Below are positions 33,297-43,720 of a DNA stretch of 64,000 nt, one piece after another. The stretch lies in contig QKWP01001734.1 of NCBI GenBank assembly GCA_003550325.1, positions 18,977 through 82,976 on the forward strand. Reading direction: 5' to 3'. Position 1 is the stretch's first letter; each line of letters begins with the position of its first letter. The notes beneath the pieces were generated by a model. The model was not told the origin of the DNA and made no database searches. It saw only the letters and a list, made by a program, of their open reading frames with translations. This DNA is from Gigaspora rosea (lineage: Eukaryota; Glomeromycota; Glomeromycetes; Diversisporales; Gigasporaceae). The position numbers and the translations under genes are program-made.

Positions 33297-33740
33297 GTAA
33301 ATTTTAAATTAATTTAAATTTGAGTAGGAATACTGTAAATCGTAAGGTCAAGTGTAAATGAAATCAAAAAAAACATATTAATTTAATGTCAGGGTTAGAA
33401 AAAGCTTCGGGAGAGATGATAACTTAAAAATTTTTTGAAAATTAATTTTATATGTGAAATGAAAAATCATTACACCTTGTATTGGTATTCGATTGTGATT
33501 GCTGGATCTGGGTTGTGCACGTCTCCAGGGTAACAAATTATGATACAATAATAATATTAATTATATATCGATATTATATATTTACTGTTTGCATTTGAAT
33601 TACCGAATGTAGGAGTAACGGAAAAGATATAAAAAAATTAGGTATTTTTTATCATATTTAAATTATTATAAATAATATCTTGTTCTGTTATTAATTTATT
33701 TATAATCTATCATCGATTAAATTTTATAAATAAATATTAG
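33297..33740. other. Spacer between Sel1 fragment and kinase
   Basis: AT-rich, stops in all frames. An acceptor AG at 33739-33740 (AAATATTAG) precedes the kinase reading frame. Confidence 0.5.
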
Positions 33741-34824
33741 TTAAAAACGAATGGATACATAACTTAGAAATTGAAGATGATTTGAAAAAAATATTTATCG
33801 AAAGCAAATATCAGTTATGTTGGATTTCTTTTGATGAATTTAAATGTATTGAAGTGATAGGTAAAGGCGGCTTTGCGACTGTATACCGTGCTGAATGGTT
33901 TGATAGAAGACAATACTTTTTCAGGCCTGTTGCACTTAAATTATTTCATGAATCAAATAATTATTATAAAGAATTTATAAGAGAGGTAATTATTTCTATT
34001 AATTATATTATTTATGATTTATCATTAACATTAATAATTCAAATATATATTTCTTTAATAATCAGTTAAAAGCATATTGTGATATTGGTCTTAAAGATCC
34101 AACTTTTTTAAGATGTTTAGGTGTATCAAAAGATAAATTTTCTAATGATTATTTTCTTGTCATGGAATTTGCATTAGAAGGTTGTTTGCGAAAAAATCTA
34201 CATGTCATAGCACAAAGTAATTGGAGAGAGAAATTAAATCTGTTACAATGTATTGCATATGATCTTCAGATAATTCATTCTCAAGACCATATTCATCGTG
34301 ATTTACATAGTGGAAATATACTATTAAACAATTTAAAAAGTGCATACATCGCAGATTTAGGGCTTTCGATAACAGCTAGTATTGCGTTAAAATCAAATTC
34401 GGATGGAATTTATGGAATTTTACCATATATTGCTCCCGAAGTTTTGAACAAACACCCATATACTAAAGAATCAGATATTTATTCATTTCGTATAATATTA
34501 TGGGAAATTTTGTATGGTAAACCTGTTCCTTTTGACCAGAAATCAGAATTACTATTCCAATTACAAGTATGTAATGGTTTACGACCACAAATTTATGAAA
34601 ATATAGCTAGCAACATGCTATACGAATTTAATGAAGAAATGTTGGAATATGGATCCAAAAAAGCGACCAACAGAAAAGAAATTTATGGTACTTTTGTAGA
34701 ATGGCAGAATAATGAAAATATTTTATTAGAGTTATCTGAATCTGATAAAAAACTCCAAAATATAAAAAATGAAAATATGCATTTAAATATTAAATCAGAT
34801 TATAAAGTAGTTTATCTCACTTAA
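33741..34824 (+). CDS. Protein kinase domain protein (TKL/Rhizophagus type), 5' end missing, one intron
   Basis: Exons 33741-33985 and 34066-34824 (intron 33986-34065, GTAATT..ATCAG, phase 0). The frame is open from an acceptor AG at 33739-33740, so at least one upstream exon is missing. Kinase landmarks in order: glycine loop GKGGFATVY (33860-33886), ATP-binding lysine in VALK (33938-33940), HRDLHSGNIL with catalytic Asp (34300-34302), DLG in place of DFG (34354-34362), APE (about 34434), SDIYSFRIILWE. The tail EWQNNENILLELSESDKKL is a hallmark of the expanded Glomeromycotina kinase family (recalled). Between about 34607 and 34680 the frame encodes an unfamiliar segment. The +1 frame there reads CYTNLMKKCWNMDPKKRP, the normal end of the C-lobe with its conserved Arg, so two compensating indels have replaced about 23 residues. 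Activity is therefore doubtful. Confidence 0.8.
33986..34065 (+). other. Intron in the kinase gene
   Basis: 80-bp GT..AG intron between EFIRE and LKAYCDIG, restoring the kinase alignment across subdomain III; very AT-rich as usual here. Confidence 0.8.
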
Positions 34825-35279
34825 TAATAGTTATAGATATCAAGATAATTATATTTTTGTTTATTAAAATAAATTATATCATTCTATATTATGCACTGCT
34901 TATAATATTTTTTATAGGTAGTAAATTACGTGAATTACAAATACCGAATATTTGGTTAATAAAAGCAACTCTCACAATTTTGTAACAAAAAAAATTTCAT
35001 TAATCATTAATAAATAAAATTAGGCCCGAATATAAAATATTTCAGATAATCGTACATTTGTTTATATAACATTTTCACTGATAGTTAAAAGGTCCCAGCT
35101 CTATGAAACGTCGCCGTTTTATTACTAATTTATAATTGGAGTGAAAAATCTATATATAGTGTACTAGATTTGGCGATGTCCGGTAACGATGATAATACTG
35201 ATTTTTGTCGACCCTTATAGAAATAAATTATTCATTTTTTTCAATTATACTTGAATCATTCTTTTTTGTTAATATATGG
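34825..35279. other. Gene-free spacer after the kinase
   Basis: AT-rich, no gene. ATATTTTTTATAGGTAG at 34903-34920 is not interpretable. Ends at the foldback element. Confidence 0.4.
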
Positions 35280-35515
35280 GGTCTTTGCCTTGAAAATGAC
35301 CTTATGGGACTATGTAGATCTTATGAATAAAAATTAAAATATCTAGCTATCCAGTAATCCAATTCAAATAAACTTTTTTTTTATTTTGTAGAGCTTAGTG
35401 AGTTTTACAAAATAAAAAAAGGTTTATTTGAATTGGATTACTGGGTGGCTAGAAACTTTAATTTTTATTCATAAGATCTACATAGTCCCATAAGGTCATT
35501 TTCAAGGCAAAGACC
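35280..35515. mobile_element. Foldback element, arms about 110 bp, ending at an assembly gap
   Basis: The left arm starts GGTCTTTGCCTTGAAAATGA and the right arm ends with its complement TCATTTTCAAGGCAAAGACC; the arms pair almost perfectly around a loop near 35391-35405. The run of N starts at the very next base (35516), so the right arm may extend into the gap. Confidence 0.85.
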
Positions 35516-36336
35516 NNNNNNNNNNNNNNNNNNNNNNNNNNNNNNNNNNNNNNNNNNNNNNNNNNNNNNNNNNNNNNNNNNNNNNNNNNNNNNNNNNNNN
35601 NNNNNNNNNNNNNNNNNNNNNNNNNNNNNNNNNNNNNNNNNNNNNNNNNNNNNNNNNNNNNNNNNNNNNNNNNNNNNNNNNNNNNNNNNNNNNNNNNNNN
35701 NNNNNNNNNNNNNNNNNNNNNNNNNNNNNNNNNNNNNNNNNNNNNNNNNNNNNNNNNNNNNNNNNNNNNNNNNNNNNNNNNNNNNNNNNNNNNNNNNNNN
35801 NNNNNNNNNNNNNNNNNNNNNNNNNNNNNNNNNNNNNNNNNNNNNNNNNNNNNNNNNNNNNNNNNNNNNNNNNNNNNNNNNNNNNNNNNNNNNNNNNNNN
35901 NNNNNNNNNNNNNNNNNNNNNNNNNNNNNNNNNNNNNNNNNNNNNNNNNNNNNNNNNNNNNNNNNNNNNNNNNNNNNNNNNNNNNNNNNNNNNNNNNNNN
36001 NNNNNNNNNNNNNNNNNNNNNNNNNNNNNNNNNNNNNNNNNNNNNNNNNNNNNNNNNNNNNNNNNNNNNNNNNNNNNNNNNNNNNNNNNNNNNNNNNNNN
36101 NNNNNNNNNNNNNNNNNNNNNNNNNNNNNNNNNNNNNNNNNNNNNNNNNNNNNNNNNNNNNNNNNNNNNNNNNNNNNNNNNNNNNNNNNNNNNNNNNNNN
36201 NNNNNNNNNNNNNNNNNNNNNNNNNNNNNNNNNNNNNNNNNNNNNNNNNNNNNNNNNNNNNNNNNNNNNNNNNNNNNNNNNNNNNNNNNNNNNNNNNNNN
36301 NNNNNNNNNNNNNNNNNNNNNNNNNNNNNNNNNNNN
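35516..36336. other. Assembly gap (N)
   Basis: 821 undetermined bases, bounded on the left by a perfect foldback and on the right by a minisatellite, both difficult to assemble. Confidence 0.99.
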
Positions 36337-36417
36337 TGGCTCCACGGCTGCAAGTGGCAGTGCAAGGACCAGTTGTTGTATTTGGCTCCATGGCTGCAAG
36401 TGGCAGTGCAAGGACCA
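36337..36417 (+). repeat. Minisatellite, first block
   Basis: Units of TGGCTCCACGGCTGCAAGTG, GCAGTGCAAGGACCAG and TTGTTGTATT; continues into the gap on the left. Confidence 0.9.
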
Positions 36418-36654
36418 GTATTATGAAAAGCCTGTCAACGAAGTGTCAGGGCGATCATTATTGAGAGATCAGATGACTTTATGACTGATAATGTTGTACA
36501 GGTTTTGTTATGTATCCTTTTATGGTTTTTCTTTGATTATTGTCGTGAGATTTCGTAACTTGTTTTTACAGGTAATTTCAGATTTGCATATGATTTTGAT
36601 ATTCACATGATTATTGTTAGATCGATAATGAGGCTGCATTAGCAATGCAAGGAC

Positions 36655-36930
36655 CTGTAGTGTGTATACCTGGCTCCACAGCTGCAAGTGGCAGTGCAAG
36701 GACCAGAGGTGGTTGGCTCCACGGCTGCAAGTGGCAGTGCACGGACCTGTTGTGTACCTGGCTCCACGGCTGCAAGTGGCAGTGCAAGGACCAGAGGTAG
36801 TTTGGATCCGCGGCTGCAAGTGTCAGTGCAAGGACCTGTTGTTGTATTTGGCTTCACAGCTGCAAGTGGCAGTGCAAAGACCAGTTGTTGTATTGGATCC
36901 ACGGCTGCAAGTGGCAGTGCAAGGACCATA
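36655..36930 (+). repeat. Minisatellite, second block, about 6 units
   Basis: Same unit as 36337-36417 and the complement of the 9720-10115 array (GGCTCCACGGCTGC and GCAGTGCAAGGACC). Open frames crossing it on both strands are artefacts. Confidence 0.9.
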
Positions 36931-37387
36931 AGAATGAACCTCGCTCATACCGGCAGGAACACGTTACCGATTCTCTTTTCAGCTATGAGAAGATTCGACG
37001 GGGTTTCCATCTTTAAGAAGGCATCATAGGTGTCATTTCGTGATGAATGCAGGTCACTATGGTGGAAAATGTGATTATGTATATTAGAGCCAATAAGGGT
37101 AGCAGGCCCTTATCCCATATGTTTTTCAGACTTGTAAATAAAGTCATTCAGTTTTTTGTATAAAGTCAGCTGATTGAGCAATAATAATATTAAATTTCGT
37201 AACAAAGTGATAACTGATCCAATTTCTATATTTTGATGATGGCCATTTACGGATTTATCAAAATTCCACAAGATGTGCGAGATGTAAAATAGTGTTGAAT
37301 GAGTCATAACCAATTATCAGGTGTACATGGAAATTAAAATAATCGAATCAGGCAGTCATTTTAACATCTAATTATGAATATTTAACA

Positions 37388-37605
37388 ACGTTAAATAATC
37401 ATTCTAATAGTTTTTTCTGGTTAGTGTTAAATAATCATTCTAATAACTCTTTATGGTTAGCGATAAATAATCATTTCATTCTAATAGTTCTTTATGGTTA
37501 GTTTTAAATAATAATTCTAATGTTCTTTTACGGTTAGCGATAAATAATCATTCTAAAAACTCCTTATTGCTGTTAAATGATCATCCTAACGGTTCTTTAT
37601 TGTTG
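37388..37605. repeat. Tandem repeat, about 40-bp unit, about 6 copies
   Basis: Degenerate units of TAAATAATCATTCTAATAGT followed by TCTTTATGGTTAGCG. Confidence 0.85.
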
Positions 37606-38070
37606 TGTTTGATTCGTGAGAAATTTGATCAACTTTCATCAACAAAAGGCGATGTTTAATTGATAGATGTCGTCATAATGAGTTTATTTATAAATATATA
37701 TTTGCAAATTTTTCGTACCCAAGAGTTTAACATACTGAATAATATCTAACAATTTTCAACATAAGAATTGAAAAGTATAAGTATATAATGGAGATTAGTT
37801 TAATGGCGGAGATTGGCATTCCTATAACTTTAAGAATTATTAACAAATTTGCGATTAAATTTTTATTCTATTATAAATTATTTGATGATGATATAAGTTA
37901 TGGTACTAACTTTTATTTAAACTCAAAACCTAATACATAAGTCTAGCCTATGAAATCGCAGTTTTATTACTAGTAATTAATTGTATTATTAAAATTTAAT
38001 CTAAATCGTGTGATTGCTAATTTTATGACGATCCAACAAGTTTATCCTATCCCATATTTTATAGATATTG
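37606..38070. other. Gene-free, unassigned
   Basis: No gene or repeat boundary recognised. Confidence 0.4.
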
Positions 38071-38177
38071 TATGGGTTGTAGTGAATAACCCAGTTACAC
38101 ACGGTTTCATATTCCGTGCCGAAGGCACGGGATTTAAATATGAACCCGTGTGTATAACGGGTTATTCAACACCCATA
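38071..38177. mobile_element. Hairpin MITE, 107 bp
   Basis: Almost a complete palindrome: TATGGGTTG, GAATAACCC, ACACACGG on the left, mirrored by CCGTGTGT, GGGTTATTC, CACCCATA on the right, around CCGTGCCGAAGGCACGGGAT. Confidence 0.8.
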
Positions 38178-38191
38178 TAATAACTATTTTA

Positions 38192-38270
38192 TTGCACGGT
38201 GTCTGACGTAACAATCCCGTGCCAATAAGTAAATGAAAAAAGCACGGGTTGTCACATAAGACCCGTGCAA
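38192..38270. mobile_element. Hairpin MITE, 79 bp
   Basis: Palindrome TTGCACGG, GTAACAATCCCGTGC mirrored by GCACGGGTTGTCAC and CCGTGCAA; different sequence from its neighbour 15 bp upstream but the same CCCGTGC core. Confidence 0.75.
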
Positions 38271-38286
38271 TCATTTGTATTATTAA

Positions 38287-41200
38287 CTAGCCAGTAACTT
38301 CTATTTTCCTGTACCCACGAGTTTTATAGAAACCGTAAAATAATAAAATTATATTCTAATAAAATATAACATTAAATAAATGTTTGATGCGGTCTGTGAA
38401 TTAGTAGTCATGATGAAGATTTATGATAAGACAAAAAACTATTCTTAGGTTTAATAAGTTTAAATTATAGTAGCTTCCAGTATTAATCATTTACGAGAGT
38501 TAACAAAGGTAGTACCTCGATCCTATTCTTTAATTAAAGACCATTCAAATCGAATCTGAATACTACTTTGTATATAACTTGAGTCTAGACGAATCTGGAT
38601 TCAATTATTCAATCCGTATTCTATATGAATCGGTTGGCAAACGGCCAACGGCCAATTGGCTAATATTTAAATTTCGGTCAAAAATTTCTAATTTACACAA
38701 TTTTAAAAAAGACTATACTGTATTAGAAAGTTGTTACGGTTTTTTATAAGGTATTAAAATAAATTATAAGTATTAATAAATAAGAAAAAAAATTTTAATC
38801 TTTATTTTTTTTACAAATAACCAGATTTTAGTACATTGCAATATTGATTCTATATTTAATATCTACAGATTTATTAAAGTTTTTATCGATCGACAGTAAT
38901 CTTTACATACATAAGCATAAGTGCTGATATTATCTTGTAGCGGCATTTATCTTAAGATATATTGATAGAAGTTATTTGAAACTAATTTATTTTTCAAAAA
39001 AAGAATCTGTATGCTTGTTATATTAATAATATTAGAATACATAGTATTTGTCATAAGCTTATGCTAAGAAAAAAATAAGTAATTTGTAGCGATCAGGTAT
39101 TATTCCAAAAAAGATAATATTTTAATAATACTTCTAACATTTTTACACAGATTTCTATATTTATTATTTACCGATTTAAAAAAATTTATTATATTTGGAT
39201 CAACAGTGATCTTTATGTACAGTACATCGTACGTACTGATCGCAACAGTTACATATGTTAAGACACAGTGGTGGCAGCTATCCGAAAATATTTTGTATCA
39301 GCATACATGTTATGTCAAATAGCATTTACTTTAAGCTATATTATTAGTTAGTTAGCGATGACTATATAAAAATAAAAAACAAGTTTTTTATCAAAAAAAG
39401 AAAAAAAAATATAACGTTATTACTGACACGTATCGGAGTTACATTTATCTAAGCCATTATAGTGGCAGTTGCATTAAAATCTCTTTTTTCAAAAAGGGAA
39501 AAAGTATATACAATATTAATGGCATTTATCCTTAACCATAATAGCACGGTTATTCGAAATTTTTTTTTCTTTTTTAATTAAAATAAATAGTATAATTAAG
39601 AATGGGAAATAGTAGAGCAATAGCGTATATAAAAACACCATGAATTTTTTTTCTAATTCGTAATGGTAGATTTTACCAAAAAAGAGGATTCATGGTAAAC
39701 GTTTTGTCGATTATCGATTATGAATTTAACAAGGGAATATTCTAATAAAAAAATAAATAAAAAATCTTAACCAAATTTGTATTATTTATATTACAGTTAT
39801 ATATGAGAACACCGCATATTTTTCGAATATAGTAAAACATTCAGTTTGTTCTGTACTATACGTTAAAATTTTATTATATTTGGTTCTACAGCGATCTTTA
39901 TGTACATCGTACATACTTATTGCAACGGGCATATGCTAAGACACAGTGGCGTAGCTATCCGAAAATATTTTGCATCGGTATATACGTTACGTCAAATAGT
40001 GTTTATTCTAAGCCATATTATTAGTTAGTTAGCGATGATTATGCAAAAATAAAAAAACTTTTTTTTTATTTATCAAAAAAAGAAAAAAAGTATACACGTT
40101 ATTACTGACACATATTGGAGTTACATTTGTCTAAGCCATTATATATTAAAATTAAAAAAAAGGGAAAAAAGTACATACAATATTAGCAGTATTTATCCTT
40201 AACCATAATAGTGCGGTTATTCGAAAATCTTATTTTTTTCTTTAATTTAATTAAAAAAAAAAGTGGCATTTATTTTGAAATTCCAAAAAAAAAATAGTAT
40301 AAGCCAAAATAATGTGGCTTTTACCAAAAAAAAATAGCAAAATAATGTGGCTGCTTATCCGAAAAGAAAAACTATATATTTAATTCAAATTCATAAGGTG
40401 GGTGGGTAGGGTACTCTAGAGTAATTTAGACATGATAAGAGTATCTAATTTGATAAAGAGTATAATTAAGAATGGAAAATAGTAGAGTAATAGAGTATCC
40501 CTTAAACCGTCTGAGTTAAGCGGCAAATTTTCCCGTTAAAATAATTGGAAGAAAAGTAAATGTATGGTAAATTTTTTTTTTATTGAAAGACTAACCATAA
40601 TTGACTAGAGTAGCTTCCGGGAACACAGAGCATGTGACAATACAATAGTACGTCATTGCACATGCCATGTAACACAAGCAAAGATCGCAAGCAAAATTTC
40701 ACGAAATATTTTGCATTTTGTTAAGGAATTTTTATTGGGTCAAAGCTTCTCAATTGCTCCGATAATTCAGCTATGAATATTACATAAATAGATAAAATAT
40801 CATGTATAAAATGTGGGGACTTATTCATAATAAATTTTTTCGATTTTTTTTCTTTTTTTTTAATAGTAAAATAATAGTGATCGATAGATAATTGCTGTAC
40901 TACTAGCACGCATATTCCTTGTAATATACCACTACCATATGATATAAATTCACAAGTTGATCTGCAAAATGGTATACTTTAATTCTAGCTTATAAAAGGG
41001 TACAATTGCTTAGGAAAATCTGGCACAATCGCTTAAAATCAAAAAAAAAAGAGATTTTAGCAGCCAAATTTGCCCGCTGGACGTTTAAGGGATATAGAAA
41101 CACTATGAATTTTTTTCCTAATTCGTAATAGTAGATCTTACCAAAAAAGAGTATTCATGGCAAATGTTTTGTCGATTATGGATCATGAACCTAACAGGTG

Positions 41201-41335
41201 AATATTCTAATAGAAAAATAAATAAAAAATCTTAACCAAATATTGTATTATTTATATTATTGTTATATGAGAATACCACAATTCAAATATAGTAAATATT
41301 CAGTTTTGTTCTGTATATACATTAATTCTGATGCA
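38287..41335 (-). repeat. 3-kb interspersed repeat B, inverted partner of 24276-26293
   Basis: Begins AACTAGCCAGTAACTTCTAT, the complement of the end of repeat A, and stays collinear to about 41335. It differs from A by a 595-bp MITE (40498-41092) and by roughly 0.43 kb of extra tandem block. Internal blocks recur (39340-39570 and 40020-40240; 39660-39885 and 41100-41330). No coding capacity. Confidence 0.8.
40498..41092. mobile_element. Tc1/mariner-type MITE, 595 bp
   Basis: Inverted ends TCCCTTAAACCGTC and complement TCCCTTAAACGTCC, with GCGGCAAATTT/GGGCAAATTT following, flanked by TA (40496-40497, 41093-41094). Repeat A shows the empty site twice (24520 and 25315). The minus-strand 62-codon frame inside (40721-40909) has no recognisable domain. 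Confidence 0.82.
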
Positions 41336-42646
41336 AATCTGGCGTCACTGATTATTTAATTTCAAATTTTTAACCAGTATGATCATGTTTTTTGTGTAAT
41401 ATTAAATGTGGGAAGGATGGTTTCCGCTCAACTTTTTTGATGTTTGTTATGCTGATTTTTGAGGGGTTATGGTAATTATAATGACACGAGTGACAACACG
41501 TGCATGTTAATGTATATTGAACAATTGTGTAAAAAATATTACTTATCAAATATGATATTTATATGTTGTAAATGACTAGTAATACTTTTTTTGAAATTAT
41601 GCCGCTTAGTATTACTAATTAAAGTATGCATGATCTGATTTTGAAATGTAATCTCATATCAGGTAATAATAAATACTTACTTTATTACGATATTTGATAC
41701 CAATAAAATGTTTTTGGCACTTTGCCATTTTTGATTTGATATATCCAAAAAAAACCGTAATCAGACTGTAGAAAATTTTAAAATATGAACAGTTATGACG
41801 ATTAATTCATTTTTTAAAAAATTGACTCAGTTTGTTATGCGCACTTTGTATTTTTGAGATTTAAAAATCGACTTCTATTTGTCATGCATACTTCGTATCT
41901 TTGAAATTAGATTGCAATATTAATAAATGCATTAGTAAGTTACTGTGTATTGCAAACTGGTTAGATTTATAAAATAAATCATGATAGAAGTTTCAATGTG
42001 AATTAACTCAACTCTAACCACATATTGGGATTATTAGAATAACGAGCAAGTTTTGCATGAGAATTTTTTACAGTAATTCTTGGTAGAAGTTACAATATTT
42101 CGTTGCAAACTCAACCTTAAAACGTATTATATGCCAAGTAAGTTGGTAATAGAATTTTTTATAATAGTAATTTACAATAGAAATTGTGATAATTCTAATA
42201 CATACTAATTTACTTTTTCTCAAGATTACCGAAATAAGCTCCAATAGCTTATCTATAATTACATGCTGCACATTGTGAGAGTGATGGATATCAAGTATAT
42301 AGCTAAAAACTACTAACAACACTACTATCTAATCAAACCAGTGTCCTTTAATTGTGCAAGACTCTTGAATTGGTGAGCAAAAAGGGCGTGGTCAGGTATT
42401 GAGGCTCTTTTAGGGTCTTGCTACAGTGTGTCAAATAAAGTTAAGTATTTCTGGGATTTCTTGTGAATAGTTCTTTTGCAAGTGGTTTGAATTTCATTCT
42501 ATTTATATAATTCTTCTTTATTCTAGTCGCAATGGTTTAAAGGTTCAAATGCAATTGTTAATATTATTAATGATCATCATGTGATCAAGGATGAAATTAA
42601 ATGATGCGGGTGATTAATCTAACAATGGAATGGATTAATTGTTCGA
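41336..42646. other. Gene-free; repeat copy at 41368-41470
   Basis: Positions 41368-41470 are the third, diverged copy of the CAGTACGATCACG repeat. The remainder shows no gene; the 84-codon minus-strand frame at 42068-42322 has no motif. Confidence 0.45.
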
Positions 42647-42655
42647 TAAATCAGG

Positions 42656-42730
42656 GGGTGGCTAAAGCCAGGTACATCACGAGATTACCCGACGCAAATC
42701 AAATTTTGGGTAATCACAGGACACTAAATT
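42656..42730. repeat. MULE left terminal inverted repeat
   Basis: Pairs with 46393-46466 on the other strand; TACATCACGAGATTACCCGA versus TACACCACGAGATTACCCGA. Confidence 0.88.
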
Positions 42731-43034
42731 TTTTCAACACGTACGTACGGTTAGCTTTATCTGTTATTGTTAAGTTCAGAAAAGCAAATGTGAACATAGA
42801 CAAAAGACCAATATTTCTCAACATTTCAGCTCTAATTACTTAAGTAAAACCTTCAAATTATTGTTTACCTTTACTTTTTAATTTTTTTGTGTTAATTAAA
42901 CCTATGAATATTAATTAATCAGCACACTTAATAACATGTTTAAATTCATTAACGATTGATTACCTTTGCTAATTTAATTTTCTTTACGTTATTTAAGTTT
43001 TAAACACTTAAGAATTTCTTGCTTAATTGAAATA

Positions 43035-43440
43035 GAGCCTCATTGGCTTCATTTACATTTTAAATCCTGGCCTACTATCTGATCTTGAAACTGGTCATAG
43101 CTTTAAGACTATTTTACAAAATTATTTGCCTCATATCCATTATTTTCAAACGCCTGGTAATGAAAATGTGCAACTTTTTTAAAAAGACAAAGTATTTGAC
43201 AAATGAACCAATATCTTCTATCGTTCTTTTGTCTCGAATAATTTAATCACATGCAAGATTACTTCATAGATTGATATGAAAAGTGATATGTATTCAGTGA
43301 TGGATAACTCATATAAATTTAAATTACTTTTTCATAAAAAGCGGAGGTGGCTCTACCATTACTTCATTTTTGAATTTATGCGATAAGCAATACTCATCTT
43401 ACAATTATCAACATTAGAGCATTCGTAAGTTTAATCATAG
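43035..43440 (+). pseudogene. BACK/TLDc gene fragment carried inside the MULE
   Basis: Plus-strand translation in changing frames gives LQNYLPHIHYFQTPGNE (BACK to linker; 43117-43167), SWIDMKSDMYSVMDNSYKFK and LLFHK (43266-43340, linker to TLDc), then SGGGSTITSFLNLCDKQ (43340-43392, TLDc start). The order equals that of the pseudogenes at 4313 and 28365. It lies on the strand opposite the transposase, inside the terminal repeats, so it moves with the element. Too diverged from the other two copies in this window to derive from them directly. Alternative: an older relic into which the MULE ends were assembled, or a nested insertion. Confidence 0.7.
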
Positions 43441-43619
43441 TACGTAATAATCTGTTCAAATTCATTTTAATCATTTATTTTTTTCATGTTTATTAAACCG
43501 TAAGTATAGAAATACCAATTATTCTATCAATATTTTTAACATCTTGTTCTAGAATGTAAAATTTTATACTTTCACTAATACGTTCTTTAACATAAATATT
43601 CCCTTCCGCCTTATTAATC

Positions 43620-43720
43620 ATAAAATCGTCTAAAATCATCTTTTTTTTTCTTTTTTTTCTTTTTTTCCTTTTTTTCTCTTTTTCCCTTTTTTTATTTTTT
43701 TTCTATTTTATTTTTGTGGA
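43620..43720. repeat. Polypyrimidine tract
   Basis: Runs of T with C between the captured fragment and the transposase end; low complexity. Confidence 0.8.

Larger units (their letters stand above)
36337..37190 (+). mobile_element. Second copy of the tyrosine-recombinase element, partial
   Basis: Reverse-complement counterpart of 9367-10480. Shared blocks are the minisatellite, AAGCCTGTCAACGAAGTG (36429), the stretch with CCTTTTATGGTTTTTCTTTGAT (36515), and the end CATATGTTTTTCAG...GATTGAGCAATAATAAT (37118-37187). The recombinase part is absent here and may lie in the gap or be deleted. The block that precedes AAGCCTGTCAACG in the other copy is replaced by minisatellite. Confidence 0.75.

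Noticed and set aside
35458-36411. Very long frames across the gap
   Set aside because: They consist of undetermined bases.
36520-37029. Repetitive open frames on both strands
   Set aside because: Same minisatellite family, complementary orientation; frames are by-products of the repeat.
42601-42843. 80-codon plus-strand frame
   Set aside because: It crosses the MULE target duplication and left terminal repeat, so it cannot be a host gene older than the insertion.
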